From NCBI RefSeq assembly GCF_037201965.1, contig NZ_CP147518.1, positions 6,007,001-6,071,000 on the forward strand: 64,000 bases of DNA. The letters run 5' to 3'. This DNA is from Spirosoma sp. SC4-14. GTDB taxonomy: Bacteria; Bacteroidota; Bacteroidia; Cytophagales; Spirosomataceae. Positions 1 through 9,081 of this stretch are shown here, piece by piece (the first letter of the stretch is position 1; every line of letters begins with the position of its first letter). The notes beneath the pieces are model-generated. The model searched no databases. It was not told where the DNA came from and was given only the letters and a program-made list of their open reading frames with translations. The position numbers and the translations under genes are program-made.

Positions 1-426
1 GATACCTGCGACGAAATCTGGCACGCAGGCGATGTAGGCGCGCTAACGGTTGCCGAGCAACTTCAGGCTTTTCGTCCATTGCGGGTTGTATGCGGAAATA
101 TCGATACCGAAACGCGGGAGCTTCCTTCCCATCTCCGTTTTACACTGGAAGATCTGGACATCTGGATCACGCATATTGGCGGAACACCGCCCAAATACAA
201 TCCTATTGTTCGACCTAACCTCCAGCTTAACCCGCCCGATCTGTTCGTTTGCGGTCATTCGCACATTCTTAAAGTTGTACGTGACCCTAAACGGAAGAAC
301 CTGCTATTCATAAACCCCGGTGCGGCAGGCAAAACTGGCTTTCATCAGATGCGCACGGCCATTCGGTTTACGCTCGATGCCGGACGCATTCTGGATATGC
401 AGGTAATTGAACTGGGAAAGAAATAA
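1..426 (+). CDS. Metallophosphoesterase, YfcE/MJ0936 family (5' end missing)
   Basis: The reading frame is open from base 1, so the start lies outside the window; the stop is at 424-426. The 141 visible residues carry the second half of the calcineurin-like phosphoesterase fold: HAGDVG near the left edge, GNID, a THIGG strand, the metal-binding CGHSH motif and a final INPGA segment. This spacing fits the small YfcE/MJ0936 phosphodiesterases (usually 160-180 residues), so only the N-terminal DxH strand should be missing. Such enzymes are cytoplasmic and metal-dependent and hydrolyse phosphodiester model substrates; the natural substrate is unknown. It converges on ftsH and shares a hairpin terminator with it. 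Confidence 0.85.
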   Translation, partial: DTCDEIWHAGDVGALTVAEQLQAFRPLRVVCGNIDTETRELPSHLRFTLEDLDIWITHIGGTPPKYNPIVRPNLQLNPPDLFVCGHSHILKVVRDPKRKNLLFINPGAAGKTGFHQMRTAIRFTLDAGRILDMQVIELGKK

Positions 427-462
427 CTTAATCCGTCCTGTCTTAAAAGCCTGCCAATAAAC

Positions 463-499
463 AAAAAAAGGGCCTTCATGCTAAATGAAGGCCCTTTTT
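463..499. terminator. Bidirectional hairpin terminator between phosphoesterase gene and ftsH
   Basis: A perfect 10-bp stem (470-479 with 485-494) with a 5-nt loop is flanked by an A-run on the left and a T-run on the right, so it can act as an intrinsic terminator on both strands. It lies between two convergent stop codons. Confidence 0.85.
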
Positions 500-510
500 G
501 GAAATTATTT

Positions 511-2541
511 TTATAAAGGCAGCGACTCGGGTTCGGTTTCGGCAGGTTTCGATTCCTTACCAACCTCTTCTTTCAACGCTTCGGCAACACCTTTGTTTTT
601 ATACGCCTGATAAACCGTTTCACGTTCAAACGGACGCTTGCCAATCAACCGCACCAGATCGTTCTGATAAAGAATTTCTTTTTCAAGTAATTCTTTCGCA
701 ATAACCTCCAGTGCTTCTCGCTTATCGGTCAGCAGATCTTTGGTCCGCGTATAAGCAATGTCTACAATCTTACGAACTTCTTCGTCGATATGCTTGGCCG
801 TTTCTTCTGAATACGGTTTATTAAATGCATAATCCGATTGCTTCGAATCGTAGAACGAAACATTGCCGATCTTATCGTTCATACCATACATGGTTACCAT
901 GCTATAGGCCAGTTTCGTAATACGTTCAAGATCGCTCAACGCACCGGTTGAAACCTTACCGAAAATAATATCTTCGGCAGCCCGACCGCCCAAAGCCATG
1001 CACATCTCGTCCATCAGTTGTTCTGTGCGGTAGAGATACTGCTCACGGGGCAGATACTGAGCATAACCCAGTGCAGCCACCCCACGCGGCACAATCGTCA
1101 CCTTAACGAGCGGATCGGCATGTTCGAGGAACCAGCCCGCTACAGCGTGACCTGCTTCGTGGTAGGCTACGATTTCTTTCTCTTCGGGCGAAATCAGCTT
1201 GTTTTTCTTTTCCAGACCACCAATCACGCGATCCATCGCATCCTGGAAATCTTTCATATCAACTGCTTCCTTATCGCTACGGGCAGCAATCAGAGCGGCC
1301 TCATTACATACGTTTGCGATTTCAGCGCCGGCAAATCCAGGTGTCTGTGCGGCTAATTCTTTCGGATCGACATCAGCCGCCAGTTTAATTGGCTTCAGGT
1401 GAACCCGGAAAATTGCTTCACGACCAACAATGTCTGGTTTATCGATACTGATCTGACGGTCGAAACGGCCCGGACGCTGCAAAGCAGAATCAAGTACATC
1501 AGGACGGTTTGTTGCGGCCAGGATAATGATCCCTGAATCGGTAGCGAAACCATCCATTTCAACCAGCAGCGAGTTCAGTGTATTTTCGCGTTCGTCGTTG
1601 GCACCCGGCATCGAGCCACGCCCCCGCGAACGACCCACAGCATCGATCTCATCAATGAAGATGATACAGGGTGCTTTTTCTTTTGCCTGCTTAAACAGAT
1701 CACGTACACGGGCAGCTCCCACACCAACAAACATCTCTACAAAATCGGAACCCGACAGCGAGAAAAATGGCACGCCAGCTTCGCCCGCTACGGCTTTTGC
1801 CAGCAGGGTTTTACCCGTACCCGGAGGGCCAATCAGCAAAGCTCCTTTCGGAATTTTAGCACCCAGCTTTGTAAACTTGGTCGGGTTTTTCAGGTAATCG
1901 ACGATTTCCTTGATTTCCTCTTTGGCTTCATCCAGCCCTGCCACATCGTTGAAGGTGATCTTCACCTTATTGTCGGCATCAAACAGAGCGGCCTTCGATT
2001 TGCCAATGTTAAAGATCTGTCCACCAGGCCCTCCAGCTCCCGACATACGGCCAAGGAGGAAGTACATGGCCAGAATCATAACAATCAGGAAACCCCAGGT
2101 ACTGATAATACTACCAAAGTCGCTTCGGGTCTCGAAGCGAAAATCAATTTTTTCGTTGTCGGGCAGACCTTGCTGCAACTGGTCGAGGTCTTTTTTAAAC
2201 GATTCGCCCGAAGCAACCTGAAACTGAAAATGAGGCCCATGATTAGTACCGAAATAGGGCTTATCGGCAAAGAGGCTACGGTATTTAGGGCTTTGCGCTG
2301 CTTGCTGGGTAAGCGTTACCTCTGCAATTTTATCATTGACGACGACTACATCAGCCACTTCATGGTCTTTTACCATCCGCTCAAAACGCTTTTGTGAAAT
2401 TTCGTGCGTTGAAGAGCTTTTGTTAAAAAAGGTAATTCCCAGAATGGCGGCAATCAGTAGCGCGACAATCCACCCCTGAAAGTTGGGTTTTCGTGGACCT
2501 CCTCGTGGTACTAGCGGATTTCTATTGTTGTTTTCTGACAT
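511..2541 (-). CDS. ftsH: ATP-dependent zinc metalloprotease FtsH
   Basis: Membrane-bound AAA+ protease that extracts and degrades misfolded membrane proteins and selected cytoplasmic regulators. The 676-residue protein has an N-terminal membrane segment (about 24-40), a periplasmic domain, and a second membrane segment (about 146-164). The AAA module follows: Walker A GPPGTGKT at 238-245, Walker B IIFIDEID at 293-300, and the second region of homology with RPGRFDR near 356-362. The M41 protease domain has the zinc motif HEAGH at 461-465. Length and order are normal for the family. The start follows a 125-bp gap after rsfS on the same strand, so the two may share a transcript. The acidic C-terminal tail is typical and disposable. 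Confidence 0.97.
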   Translation of the reverse strand: MSENNNRNPLVPRGGPRKPNFQGWIVALLIAAILGITFFNKSSSTHEISQKRFERMVKDHEVADVVVVNDKIAEVTLTQQAAQSPKYRSLFADKPYFGTNHGPHFQFQVASGESFKKDLDQLQQGLPDNEKIDFRFETRSDFGSIISTWGFLIVMILAMYFLLGRMSGAGGPGGQIFNIGKSKAALFDADNKVKITFNDVAGLDEAKEEIKEIVDYLKNPTKFTKLGAKIPKGALLIGPPGTGKTLLAKAVAGEAGVPFFSLSGSDFVEMFVGVGAARVRDLFKQAKEKAPCIIFIDEIDAVGRSRGRGSMPGANDERENTLNSLLVEMDGFATDSGIIILAATNRPDVLDSALQRPGRFDRQISIDKPDIVGREAIFRVHLKPIKLAADVDPKELAAQTPGFAGAEIANVCNEAALIAARSDKEAVDMKDFQDAMDRVIGGLEKKNKLISPEEKEIVAYHEAGHAVAGWFLEHADPLVKVTIVPRGVAALGYAQYLPREQYLYRTEQLMDEMCMALGGRAAEDIIFGKVSTGALSDLERITKLAYSMVTMYGMNDKIGNVSFYDSKQSDYAFNKPYSEETAKHIDEEVRKIVDIAYTRTKDLLTDKREALEVIAKELLEKEILYQNDLVRLIGKRPFERETVYQAYKNKGVAEALKEEVGKESKPAETEPESLPL

Positions 2542-2666
2542 TTCCTCAGGCTGTACATAACGGATTTCATGAGTAACACCAATTCGTAAAGTTATGTTTC
2601 TGTTACGAAATGGTTCGGATAGACGGCTTGTCTATTCAATAAACGGTCGAAATTGTCTGGTTTTGC

Positions 2667-3062
2667 TCAGTTAGCTGTTTCGAGCACGCTTTCGTCGATA
2701 TGCTGAATTTCGGCATCGCCCCAAAGCTGTTCCAGATCGTAGAACGACCGTCGGTCTTTTTTAAATACGTGGGCAACCACGTCCACATAATCTAATAAAA
2801 TCCACTCCCGATTTGTTTTACCTTCTCTATGCCACGGGTCCTGATGGCTCGCTTTGTACACTTCTTCTTCAATAGAAGTCGAAATAGCATCAATTTGTGT
2901 ATCAGACGTACCGGAACAAAGAACGAAGAAATCGCAAATGGCATTTTTAACATTACGCAGGTCCATAACAACAATATCCTGCGCTTTTTTTTCCAGCATT
3001 CCCCGCACTACAAAATCGCGGATCTGCTCGGCTGAAAATTCACTGCTTTTGTTAATTCTCAT
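2667..3062 (-). CDS. rsfS: Ribosomal silencing factor RsfS (DUF143/Iojap family)
   Basis: RsfS binds ribosomal protein uL14 and blocks joining of the ribosomal subunits when nutrients are short. The 131-residue protein shows the whole Iojap/DUF143 domain: a KKAQDIVVMDLR strand, the CDFFVLCSGTSDTQ core, the W-H-REG segment and the terminal LLDYVDVVAHVF strand with the tyrosine-rich tail FYDLEQLWGDA. The length is typical (105-135). It starts 113 bp from the divergent birA start and is followed by ftsH on the same strand, an arrangement I recall from other Bacteroidetes. Confidence 0.94.
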   Translation of the reverse strand: MRINKSSEFSAEQIRDFVVRGMLEKKAQDIVVMDLRNVKNAICDFFVLCSGTSDTQIDAISTSIEEEVYKASHQDPWHREGKTNREWILLDYVDVVAHVFKKDRRSFYDLEQLWGDAEIQHIDESVLETAN

Positions 3063-3175
3063 GCTTTCGGTTTAACATTGCACGATAAGCCAACCAGCGG
3101 GTACTTATAGAAACGGATAGTATAAGTATCCAGAGCACCATTCATTGACTTCCTACTACTAAACTATACAATATT

Positions 3176-3943
3176 TTGTACAAAATCTATCCCAAAACTC
3201 TTTTTATTGGGCAAATAGTTAAATATCTGCCAAGCTGTCAGTCTACAAACGACGAAGCATCGACTTTGATTGCCGAGGGCGACCCAACCGAAGGCACTCT
3301 TGTCGTAACTGACAATCAAACGGCTGGCCGAGGGCAGCGAGGGAACGTTTGGGAAGCTAAATCGGCCCAAAATTTAACTTTTTCGCTGATTTTAAAGCCC
3401 TCTTTCCTATCGGCTACAGAGCAGTTCTGGCTTAACATGGCTATTTCGCTCGGTATCTATGACACCTTGTCATCCCTTATCGGATCAGATCTGCGCATTA
3501 AGTGGCCTAACGATATATACGTAGGAAACAGAAAGTTGGGTGGAATCCTGATCGAAAATATCCTGCATGGCTACAGCATAGCCTGGTCAGTAGCAGGAAT
3601 CGGCCTTAACATTAATCAAACCGAATTTACTTATCCAACGGCCACATCATTGCAGCAGGAAGCTCCACTCCCCGAAAATTATGATCTGCCGGGCATTTTG
3701 AGCTCGCTAAGCGAAAAAATAGAAGCCCGTTACTTACAGTTACGCGCCAATCAACGCGAAAACGTAAAGGTCAATTATCTCCAAACGCTGTACCGGTATC
3801 AGCAAGAGGCTACTTTTGAAAGCAATGGAGAAACGTTTCGGGGCTCAATTGCGGGTGTCGACGCGCTGGGCCGATTGGCAATTGCAGTTGGAGGAGAGTT
3901 GCGGTATTTTGGGTTTAAGGAAGTAAGCTTTGTTAATGATTGA
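3176..3943 (+). CDS. birA: Biotin--[acetyl-CoA-carboxylase] ligase, TTG start
   Basis: Attaches biotin to the carboxyl carrier protein of acetyl-CoA carboxylase through biotinyl-5'-AMP. The 255-residue protein has only the catalytic and short C-terminal domains, with no N-terminal DNA-binding winged helix, so it is a ligase and not a repressor. Visible motifs are STNDEA (about 22-27), the biotin/AMP loop GRGQRGNVWEA, and KWPNDIYVGNRKLGGILIE with the catalytic lysine. The start is a TTG at 3176: an in-frame stop lies at 3146 with no ATG between, and the resulting N-terminus (MYKIYPKTLFIG) matches what I know of Bacteroidetes BirA. The stop codon forms part of the first unit of the octamer satellite that follows. 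Confidence 0.92.
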   Translation: MYKIYPKTLFIGQIVKYLPSCQSTNDEASTLIAEGDPTEGTLVVTDNQTAGRGQRGNVWEAKSAQNLTFSLILKPSFLSATEQFWLNMAISLGIYDTLSSLIGSDLRIKWPNDIYVGNRKLGGILIENILHGYSIAWSVAGIGLNINQTEFTYPTATSLQQEAPLPENYDLPGILSSLSEKIEARYLQLRANQRENVKVNYLQTLYRYQQEATFESNGETFRGSIAGVDALGRLAIAVGGELRYFGFKEVSFVND

Positions 3944-4101
3944 ATTGTTGAATGATTGAATTGTTGAATGATTGAATGATTGAATTGTTGAATGATTGAA
4001 TTGTTGAATGATTGAATTGTTGAATGATTGAATTGTTGAATTGTTGAATTGTTGAATGTAACCATCAATTCAATCATTCAACAATTCAATCATTCAATCA
4101 T
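3941..4101. repeat. Octamer satellite with inverted copy forming a hairpin
   Basis: From 3941 to 4060 there are 15 consecutive 8-bp units with no gap, alternating mostly between TGAATTGT and TGAATGAT (last unit TGAATGTA). After an 8-nt spacer, about four units appear in inverted orientation (roughly 4068-4101). The array can therefore fold back on itself. It fills the whole space between the convergent birA and pafA stop codons and overlaps the birA stop. It probably ends transcription in both directions, but there is no U-tract. Confidence 0.9.
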
Positions 4102-5763
4102 CTATTTCACCAGCGCTTCTTCAACAGGATTGCCAATGCACCCGTTTGGCTCCAGAAGGCTGAGCAAAGCCGTAATGGTTGGTGCAATGTCATGAATGTG
4201 CGTCCGGCGCAGGGTTTGTCCCGGTTTAACGCCCCAGCCATAGAGCAGGAAAGGCACGTGTGTGTCGTAGGAATAGGTAGTGCCATGTGTAGTTCCTTTC
4301 GAGCGGCCTTCGATCCAGCCGGGGGGTTGCATTACATAAAAATCGCCACTCCGATTCGGATGATATACATTGCGGAACAGGTTTTCCTGGAGCGTAGGCA
4401 TGGCTTCGGCCCCCAGATTATGCAAATTGACCACGTTGACCACTCCACGCTGTTTCAACAATGTAGCCCGCAGTAATTCATACACATCCTGAATCGCAAT
4501 TTTCTTTTCCGTCAGTAGCGAATGATTCAGATATATCTGCTGATTGATGTAGGATAGCATCCATTGGCCTGGACCATAGGCTTTCTCAAGCGTCGATTTC
4601 ACCAGCTCGCCAACTTCGCCATAGCTTTTCACACCCGCCGGAATTTTGTATTGCTGCAAAAAACCTGGCGCATCGACCACGCCATGATCAGCCGACAAAA
4701 ATGCGGTCCACTGCCCTTTGCCAACGTTGGCATCCAGATAGGTAAAAATATCGGATAGCTGACGGTCGAGCCGGATGTAGTTGTCTTCGGTTTCGATGGC
4801 ATGTGTGCCAAAAGCATGGCCTATATAATCGGGCGACGAAAAGCTGACACAAAGCATATCCGTTACGTCGTGTTGTCCTAGCTTTTCTCCTTTCAGAGCC
4901 GCCAGCGCAAATTCTTTTGTAATCTGGTCGCCATAAGGGCTGGTCCGCAGGGGTTCGTATTTCGAACCACCAGCCTGAATAGCAAAGCTATGTGGGAAAA
5001 CCGATTTTGTTTCGCCAGCCATGACCGATTCATACGGTTCATCGTCGGGGGTGCTTTCGGTATACTGGTTCATTGCCAGCGTTGGCTCCCACTTTTGCGT
5101 AATAAACTGTTCGGGCAGTTTGCGAGCATTGAACGCCTGTACCCATTGGGGCAATTCGTTCAGATAGAATGTGCTACTGATAAAATTACCGTCTTTCGAA
5201 TCGAACCAGTAAGCCGCATCGGCAGCATGGCCAGCGGGCATGATGGCTCCCCGGTCTTTTAGGGCAATGCCTACTACCTTGGAGCGGCCGTCGGTGGCTA
5301 GTTTCAACTGATCGCCAATAGTTGTTACCAACAGGTTTTGGGGCGACATTTTACCGGCTGTACCGGTATTACCAACAGTACTAACAGACGTATCTTCGGC
5401 ACAATACATCAGCCGGCCGATATTCCGTTCATAAAAATCATTGCCAACAATACCATTCAAAGCAGGTGCCGAGCCCGTATAGATGGCAGCATGACCAGGG
5501 CCGGTATACGTAGCGGCATAGTGGTAGTGGTTGTTTCGGGCATTGAAGCCCCCATCCATCATACGCCGAAAACCGCCGGTGCCAAACTTGCTATAATACC
5601 GGTATAAATAATCGTAGCGCATCTGGTCAATAACAATGCCGACAACGAGCTTTGGCCGGGAAACCGCCTGAGAAGCCACTGGCGTACCCGATGTTTTTTT
5701 AGGTTGTGCAAACGTTGTTGTCACAAACAACGACGCCAATAAAATGGGAGAATATAGACGCAT
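4102..5763 (-). CDS. pafA: PafA-type periplasmic alkaline phosphatase
   Basis: Phosphate-irrepressible, calcium-stimulated phosphomonoesterase of the alkaline phosphatase superfamily, exported to release phosphate from organic phosphates. The 553-residue protein begins with a signal peptide ending near TFAQ (residue 20). The metal ligand is in VIDQMRYDY (D46); the nucleophilic threonine is in TYTGPGH (T87, by comparison with PafA); NDF carries the active-site asparagine (about N108). A KDR motif (LKDRGA) corresponds to the Lys/Arg pair typical of PafA, and zinc ligands are seen in SPDYIGH, SADHG and the late TTHGT histidine. The Lys-x-Arg pair favours monoesterase over diesterase (NPP) activity. 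Convergent with birA across the satellite. Confidence 0.88.
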   Translation of the reverse strand: MRLYSPILLASLFVTTTFAQPKKTSGTPVASQAVSRPKLVVGIVIDQMRYDYLYRYYSKFGTGGFRRMMDGGFNARNNHYHYAATYTGPGHAAIYTGSAPALNGIVGNDFYERNIGRLMYCAEDTSVSTVGNTGTAGKMSPQNLLVTTIGDQLKLATDGRSKVVGIALKDRGAIMPAGHAADAAYWFDSKDGNFISSTFYLNELPQWVQAFNARKLPEQFITQKWEPTLAMNQYTESTPDDEPYESVMAGETKSVFPHSFAIQAGGSKYEPLRTSPYGDQITKEFALAALKGEKLGQHDVTDMLCVSFSSPDYIGHAFGTHAIETEDNYIRLDRQLSDIFTYLDANVGKGQWTAFLSADHGVVDAPGFLQQYKIPAGVKSYGEVGELVKSTLEKAYGPGQWMLSYINQQIYLNHSLLTEKKIAIQDVYELLRATLLKQRGVVNVVNLHNLGAEAMPTLQENLFRNVYHPNRSGDFYVMQPPGWIEGRSKGTTHGTTYSYDTHVPFLLYGWGVKPGQTLRRTHIHDIAPTITALLSLLEPNGCIGNPVEEALVK

Positions 5764-5795
5764 GAAACCTATTGAGTTGGTTGGAGTACCTTTTG

Positions 5796-5803
5796 CAAAG
5801 GTA
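5796..5803 (-). promoter_or_regulatory. Candidate -7 promoter box for pafA
   Basis: Read on the minus strand, this is TACCTTTG, an exact match to the Bacteroidetes -7 consensus TAnnTTTG, 33 bp upstream of the pafA start. I see no clear TTTG element at -33, so this rests on one box. Confidence 0.45.
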
Positions 5804-5979
5804 CAAACAAATTGCCGGGCCGATACTTCCGCAGCATAAAGCCTTTATGAATACTGGCTGGCTTCACAATCCGACTATCAGATCATAAAACAAGACAGAC
5901 AACACATCCTAAATTCCATAACATTATGGCGTCTAATCAGTTGATTGGTATGCGACTAAATTGAGTGTTCTTTGCAATC

Positions 5980-6753
5980 ATGATTCAGATTGATACACCC
6001 GTAACGTTCTGGTTAACAGCACTGATTTTCTTCATAGCCATTTTTGGGCGATATGTTCTTTTTTCGCTGGTATTCTGGTGGCTGTTCAACTTATCAATGA
6101 AAGAGCAGTTTGCCCATCGAGCCGTTCAGACCCGCCCCCGCAAACCAGGTCAGCATTGGCGGGAGATTGGATGGTCGTTAATTACCTCGCTGATTTTTAC
6201 GGCTATTGCGCTCGGACTCATCGCAGCCTATCAGGGTGGCTATACACAGATTTATACCAACCGGCACGATTACCCGGTCATCTGGTATCCGATCAGTATT
6301 TTAGTAGTTCTCTTTATTCACGAAACGTATTATTACTGGCTGCACCGCTGGATGCACCGACCGGGCGTATATCGGCGGGTACATAAAACCCACCACGAAA
6401 GTATTACTACATCGCCCTGGACAGCATTTTCGTTTCATCCGATCGAAAGTACCTTACAGGCGATTGTGATTCCAGCTCTCACGTTCGTGTTGCCCTTACA
6501 CCTGTCGGCAGTTGGTATTTTGTTACTGATCATGACGGTTTCCAGCGCCATCAATCACCTGAATACCGAAATCTATCCTCGTAATTTCGATCAGCATTGG
6601 CTGGGTCGCTGGCTAATTGGCGCTACCCATCATGGCCTGCATCATTCGCAGTTCCGGTTCAACTACGGTCTTTATTTTACTTTCTGGGATAAATGGATGA
6701 AAACCGAAAGCCCTGACTTCCATCAGGTATTTAAGGACAAAACAGCCTCCTAG
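5980..6753 (+). CDS. Sterol desaturase / fatty acid hydroxylase family protein
   Basis: Integral-membrane di-iron oxygenase of the fatty acid hydroxylase superfamily, which hydroxylates or desaturates lipids. It has about four to five hydrophobic segments and the histidine clusters that bind iron: HETYYYWLHRWMH, then HKTHHES about 20 residues later, and HHGLHHSQ near the C-terminus. The open frame reaches back to a GTG at 5965, but the ATG at 5980 gives a cleaner N-terminus (MIQIDTP), 257 residues in all, normal for the family. The substrate cannot be read from the sequence; sphingolipid, carotenoid or fatty-acid hydroxylation are all possible in this phylum. The stop codon lies in the palindromic repeat that follows. 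Confidence 0.85.
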   Translation: MIQIDTPVTFWLTALIFFIAIFGRYVLFSLVFWWLFNLSMKEQFAHRAVQTRPRKPGQHWREIGWSLITSLIFTAIALGLIAAYQGGYTQIYTNRHDYPVIWYPISILVVLFIHETYYYWLHRWMHRPGVYRRVHKTHHESITTSPWTAFSFHPIESTLQAIVIPALTFVLPLHLSAVGILLLIMTVSSAINHLNTEIYPRNFDQHWLGRWLIGATHHGLHHSQFRFNYGLYFTFWDKWMKTESPDFHQVFKDKTAS

Positions 6754-6861
6754 CCCCCAAAGGGGAAGTGCTGCCGCTTAGTTTCGGACCGCCGATGCGG
6801 CTGTCGCACCTTAATAAGCAGCTAAAGGAAAGCGGCAGCACTTCCCCCTTTGGGGGCTAGG
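6749..6861. repeat. GC-rich intergenic palindrome, copy 1 of a dispersed family
   Basis: Arms of about 30 bp (6749-6778 and 6831-6861) are inverted copies differing by one inserted G, around a 52-nt centre. The right end reads CTTTGGGGGCTAGGGGGCTTTT, a pattern seen again near 16163 and 20791. It spans the gap between the convergent hydroxylase and polyprenyl synthase genes and overlaps the first stop codon. A role as a two-way terminator is likely. Confidence 0.8.
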
Positions 6862-6867
6862 GGGCTT

Positions 6868-7842
6868 TTACTTACTCCGCTCAATGGTATATTGCACCAA
6901 CTGATGAAGCGAGTTACGGTAGGTTGATTCGGGGAATGTGTCGAGTATGCGTTGTGCTTCGCCCACATACTTGTTCATGGCTTCGGTTGCATACTGAATA
7001 CCGCCCGAGCCTTTCACGAATGAGATAACTTCATCCACTTTTTTGGGATTCTCACTATTATTTTTGATAATGTTAATGATCTGGCGTTTTTCGAAAAAAC
7101 CGGCTTTGTTAAGCGCATAGATGAGCGGCAACGTCATCTTTTTCTCCTTAATATCGATCCCCAGCGGTTTTCCAACTTCAGCTGTTCCGTAGTCGAACAA
7201 ATCGTCTTTAATTTGAAAGGCAATGCCAACTTTTTCGCCGAACAAGCGGGCCTTTTCGATAATATCCGTAGCAACACCCGCCGAACGTGCCCCTACGGCG
7301 CAACAGGCGGCAATGAGTGATGCTGTTTTCTGCCGGATAATTTCATAATAGACATCTTCCGTAATATCGAGCCGACGCGCCTTATAAAGTTGTAGCAGTT
7401 CGCCTTCACTGATTTCCCGTACAGCTTTCGAAACAATCTGAAGTAAATCGAAATCGCCGTTATCGACCGATAGCAGCAACCCCCGCGAGAGCAGGTAATC
7501 GCCAACCAGCACCGCTACTTTGTTTTTCCAGAGCGCATTTACTGAAAAAAAACCGCGACGGTAATTCGAATCATCGACCACATCGTCGTGTACAAGAGTA
7601 GCCGTGTGCAGCAACTCAATGAGCGAAGCGCCCCGATACGTCGCTTCGGTGATTTGCCCACATACGCCAGCAGTGAGAAAAACGAACATGGGTCGGAGTT
7701 GCTTACCTTTCCGCTTCACGATGTAGTTCATGATTTGGTCCAGCAGCATAACGTCGCTTTTCATCTGGCCCCGGAATTTCTGCTCGAACAACGCCATTTC
7801 GGCAGCAATTGGGGCTTGAATATCAGCAACAGAAAGAGGCAT
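6868..7842 (-). CDS. Polyprenyl synthetase (trans-isoprenyl diphosphate synthase)
   Basis: Chain-elongating prenyltransferase that adds isopentenyl units to an allylic diphosphate, most likely to make the menaquinone side chain. Visible are the first aspartate-rich motif in LVHDDVVDDSNYRRG, the GDYLLSRG helix, the KTASLIAACC segment, and the second aspartate-rich motif FQIKDDLFDY, followed by GKPLGIDIKEKKMTLPLIYAL. I place the start at the ATG at 7842, giving 324 residues beginning MPLSVADIQAPIAAEM. A TTG seven codons upstream (7863) is open but less like the family N-terminus. Product chain length cannot be judged safely. Confidence 0.92.
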   Translation of the reverse strand: MPLSVADIQAPIAAEMALFEQKFRGQMKSDVMLLDQIMNYIVKRKGKQLRPMFVFLTAGVCGQITEATYRGASLIELLHTATLVHDDVVDDSNYRRGFFSVNALWKNKVAVLVGDYLLSRGLLLSVDNGDFDLLQIVSKAVREISEGELLQLYKARRLDITEDVYYEIIRQKTASLIAACCAVGARSAGVATDIIEKARLFGEKVGIAFQIKDDLFDYGTAEVGKPLGIDIKEKKMTLPLIYALNKAGFFEKRQIINIIKNNSENPKKVDEVISFVKGSGGIQYATEAMNKYVGEAQRILDTFPESTYRNSLHQLVQYTIERSK

Positions 7843-8085
7843 ATTGAAGTCGACAGTAGTCAATAGATAGCCGGTTGTATTCGTTTAGTAGTCAGCGCGG
7901 GCTTTTTCATGTGCTAATGCTACAATTGAACCTCGACAGGCTAAATTTTTGGCAAGTATAGCAAGGAAAGTGCAGACGCCGAAAAAGCCGCTCATAAAAC
8001 CCTAAAGGTTTACAACCGGTTTCGTTTTGTTTATTACGTAAAAACTGTCAACTTACCCCGTATCTACCTCAACAATCAATACTCT

Positions 8086-9081
8086 ATGATCAACAATCCA
8101 GTCCCACCGCTTCCTCATCCTACCTCCGTTCTACCCGAAATACATCCCTCCCGCGCTCTGGTTCTGGGTGGTGGGTCATTAAAGGGAGCTTTTCAGGCCG
8201 GAGCTGTCATGGCACTTTTCGAATCAGGTTTTGTTCCAGATCAGCTTTACGGTATTTCGGTAGGTAGTTTAAATGCCACCTTCATTGCCAATGAGTCGGC
8301 CCGCCAGTTTGCAGAAAATGGCAAAATTGACTGGGAAAAAGTGGGAAAACAGTTGATTGAATTCTGGATTCGGAACATTACCAAACCCGACGATGTAGCC
8401 GTGATTCGGTCGCGGTTTCGTTTAGGCTATAATACCATTATTCGTCGGTTCGACGGTTTGCTCGACAATACTCCACTAAAAAACCTGATCCAGAGCCATG
8501 TCGACCTGGAAACGATTCGCAAGGGTCCGCTGAAAATTAAGGTAGGTGCCGTCGATATTATCGAGGGCGATATGCGCTATGCCGATGAACAGGACCCTAA
8601 TTTTCTGGAGTACGTTTATGCTAGTAGCTCATTGCCGTTTCTGATGCCAGCCATACAGATTGGTGGCGACCATCGGCGGGCTTTTCTGGACGGTGGTCTG
8701 CGAGAAGTGGCTCCGCTTCGGGTTGCCATTGAAGATGGTGCTACCGAAATTACCTGCATTGCCTGCCATGCCCGAAAAATATACAACGAGAAATTCAACT
8801 ACCGCAACCTGCTGAACCTGATGGACCGGGTAAAGGATATTACAGTTAATCAACTGGTCAATAACGACATTGCCTGGGCCGAACGCTTTGCCGAACGCGA
8901 ACGTCTGCACGGCCGGAATCTTACCCTGAACATCATACGGCCCACCGAGCCGCTTTACCTGAACCTCATGAAATTTACATCTGAGGACATCGGCCGATTA
9001 ATCGTAATGGGCTATCAGGCCGGAACCGACGCGTTAAAAAAACAAAGCACCAAGCCTAATCCCGACGGTTCGGCTCATTGA
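8086..9081 (+). CDS. Patatin-like phospholipase
   Basis: Serine lipid acyl hydrolase of the patatin family. The 331-residue protein shows the oxyanion-hole glycine loop LGGGSLKGAF (about 27-36), the nucleophile elbow GISVG with Ser58, and the dyad aspartate in FLDGGLRE (about residue 205). There is no signal peptide or membrane segment, so it probably acts in the cytoplasm or at the inner membrane face. Its stop overlaps that of the convergent glycerophosphodiesterase gene in the shared heptamer TCATTGA, leaving no room for a terminator. The two products could act in sequence on phospholipids (deacylation, then glycerophosphodiester cleavage), which is inference from position. Confidence 0.9.
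   Translation: MINNPVPPLPHPTSVLPEIHPSRALVLGGGSLKGAFQAGAVMALFESGFVPDQLYGISVGSLNATFIANESARQFAENGKIDWEKVGKQLIEFWIRNITKPDDVAVIRSRFRLGYNTIIRRFDGLLDNTPLKNLIQSHVDLETIRKGPLKIKVGAVDIIEGDMRYADEQDPNFLEYVYASSSLPFLMPAIQIGGDHRRAFLDGGLREVAPLRVAIEDGATEITCIACHARKIYNEKFNYRNLLNLMDRVKDITVNQLVNNDIAWAERFAERERLHGRNLTLNIIRPTEPLYLNLMKFTSEDIGRLIVMGYQAGTDALKKQSTKPNPDGSAH

Noticed and set aside
3799-4077. Minus-strand ORF of 92 codons rich in Asn, Ser, Gln, Phe
   Set aside because: It is a translation of the octamer satellite and the antisense of birA; low complexity, no start context.
3941-4101. CRISPR array
   Set aside because: Units are 8 bp and contiguous, with no unique spacers and no cas genes.
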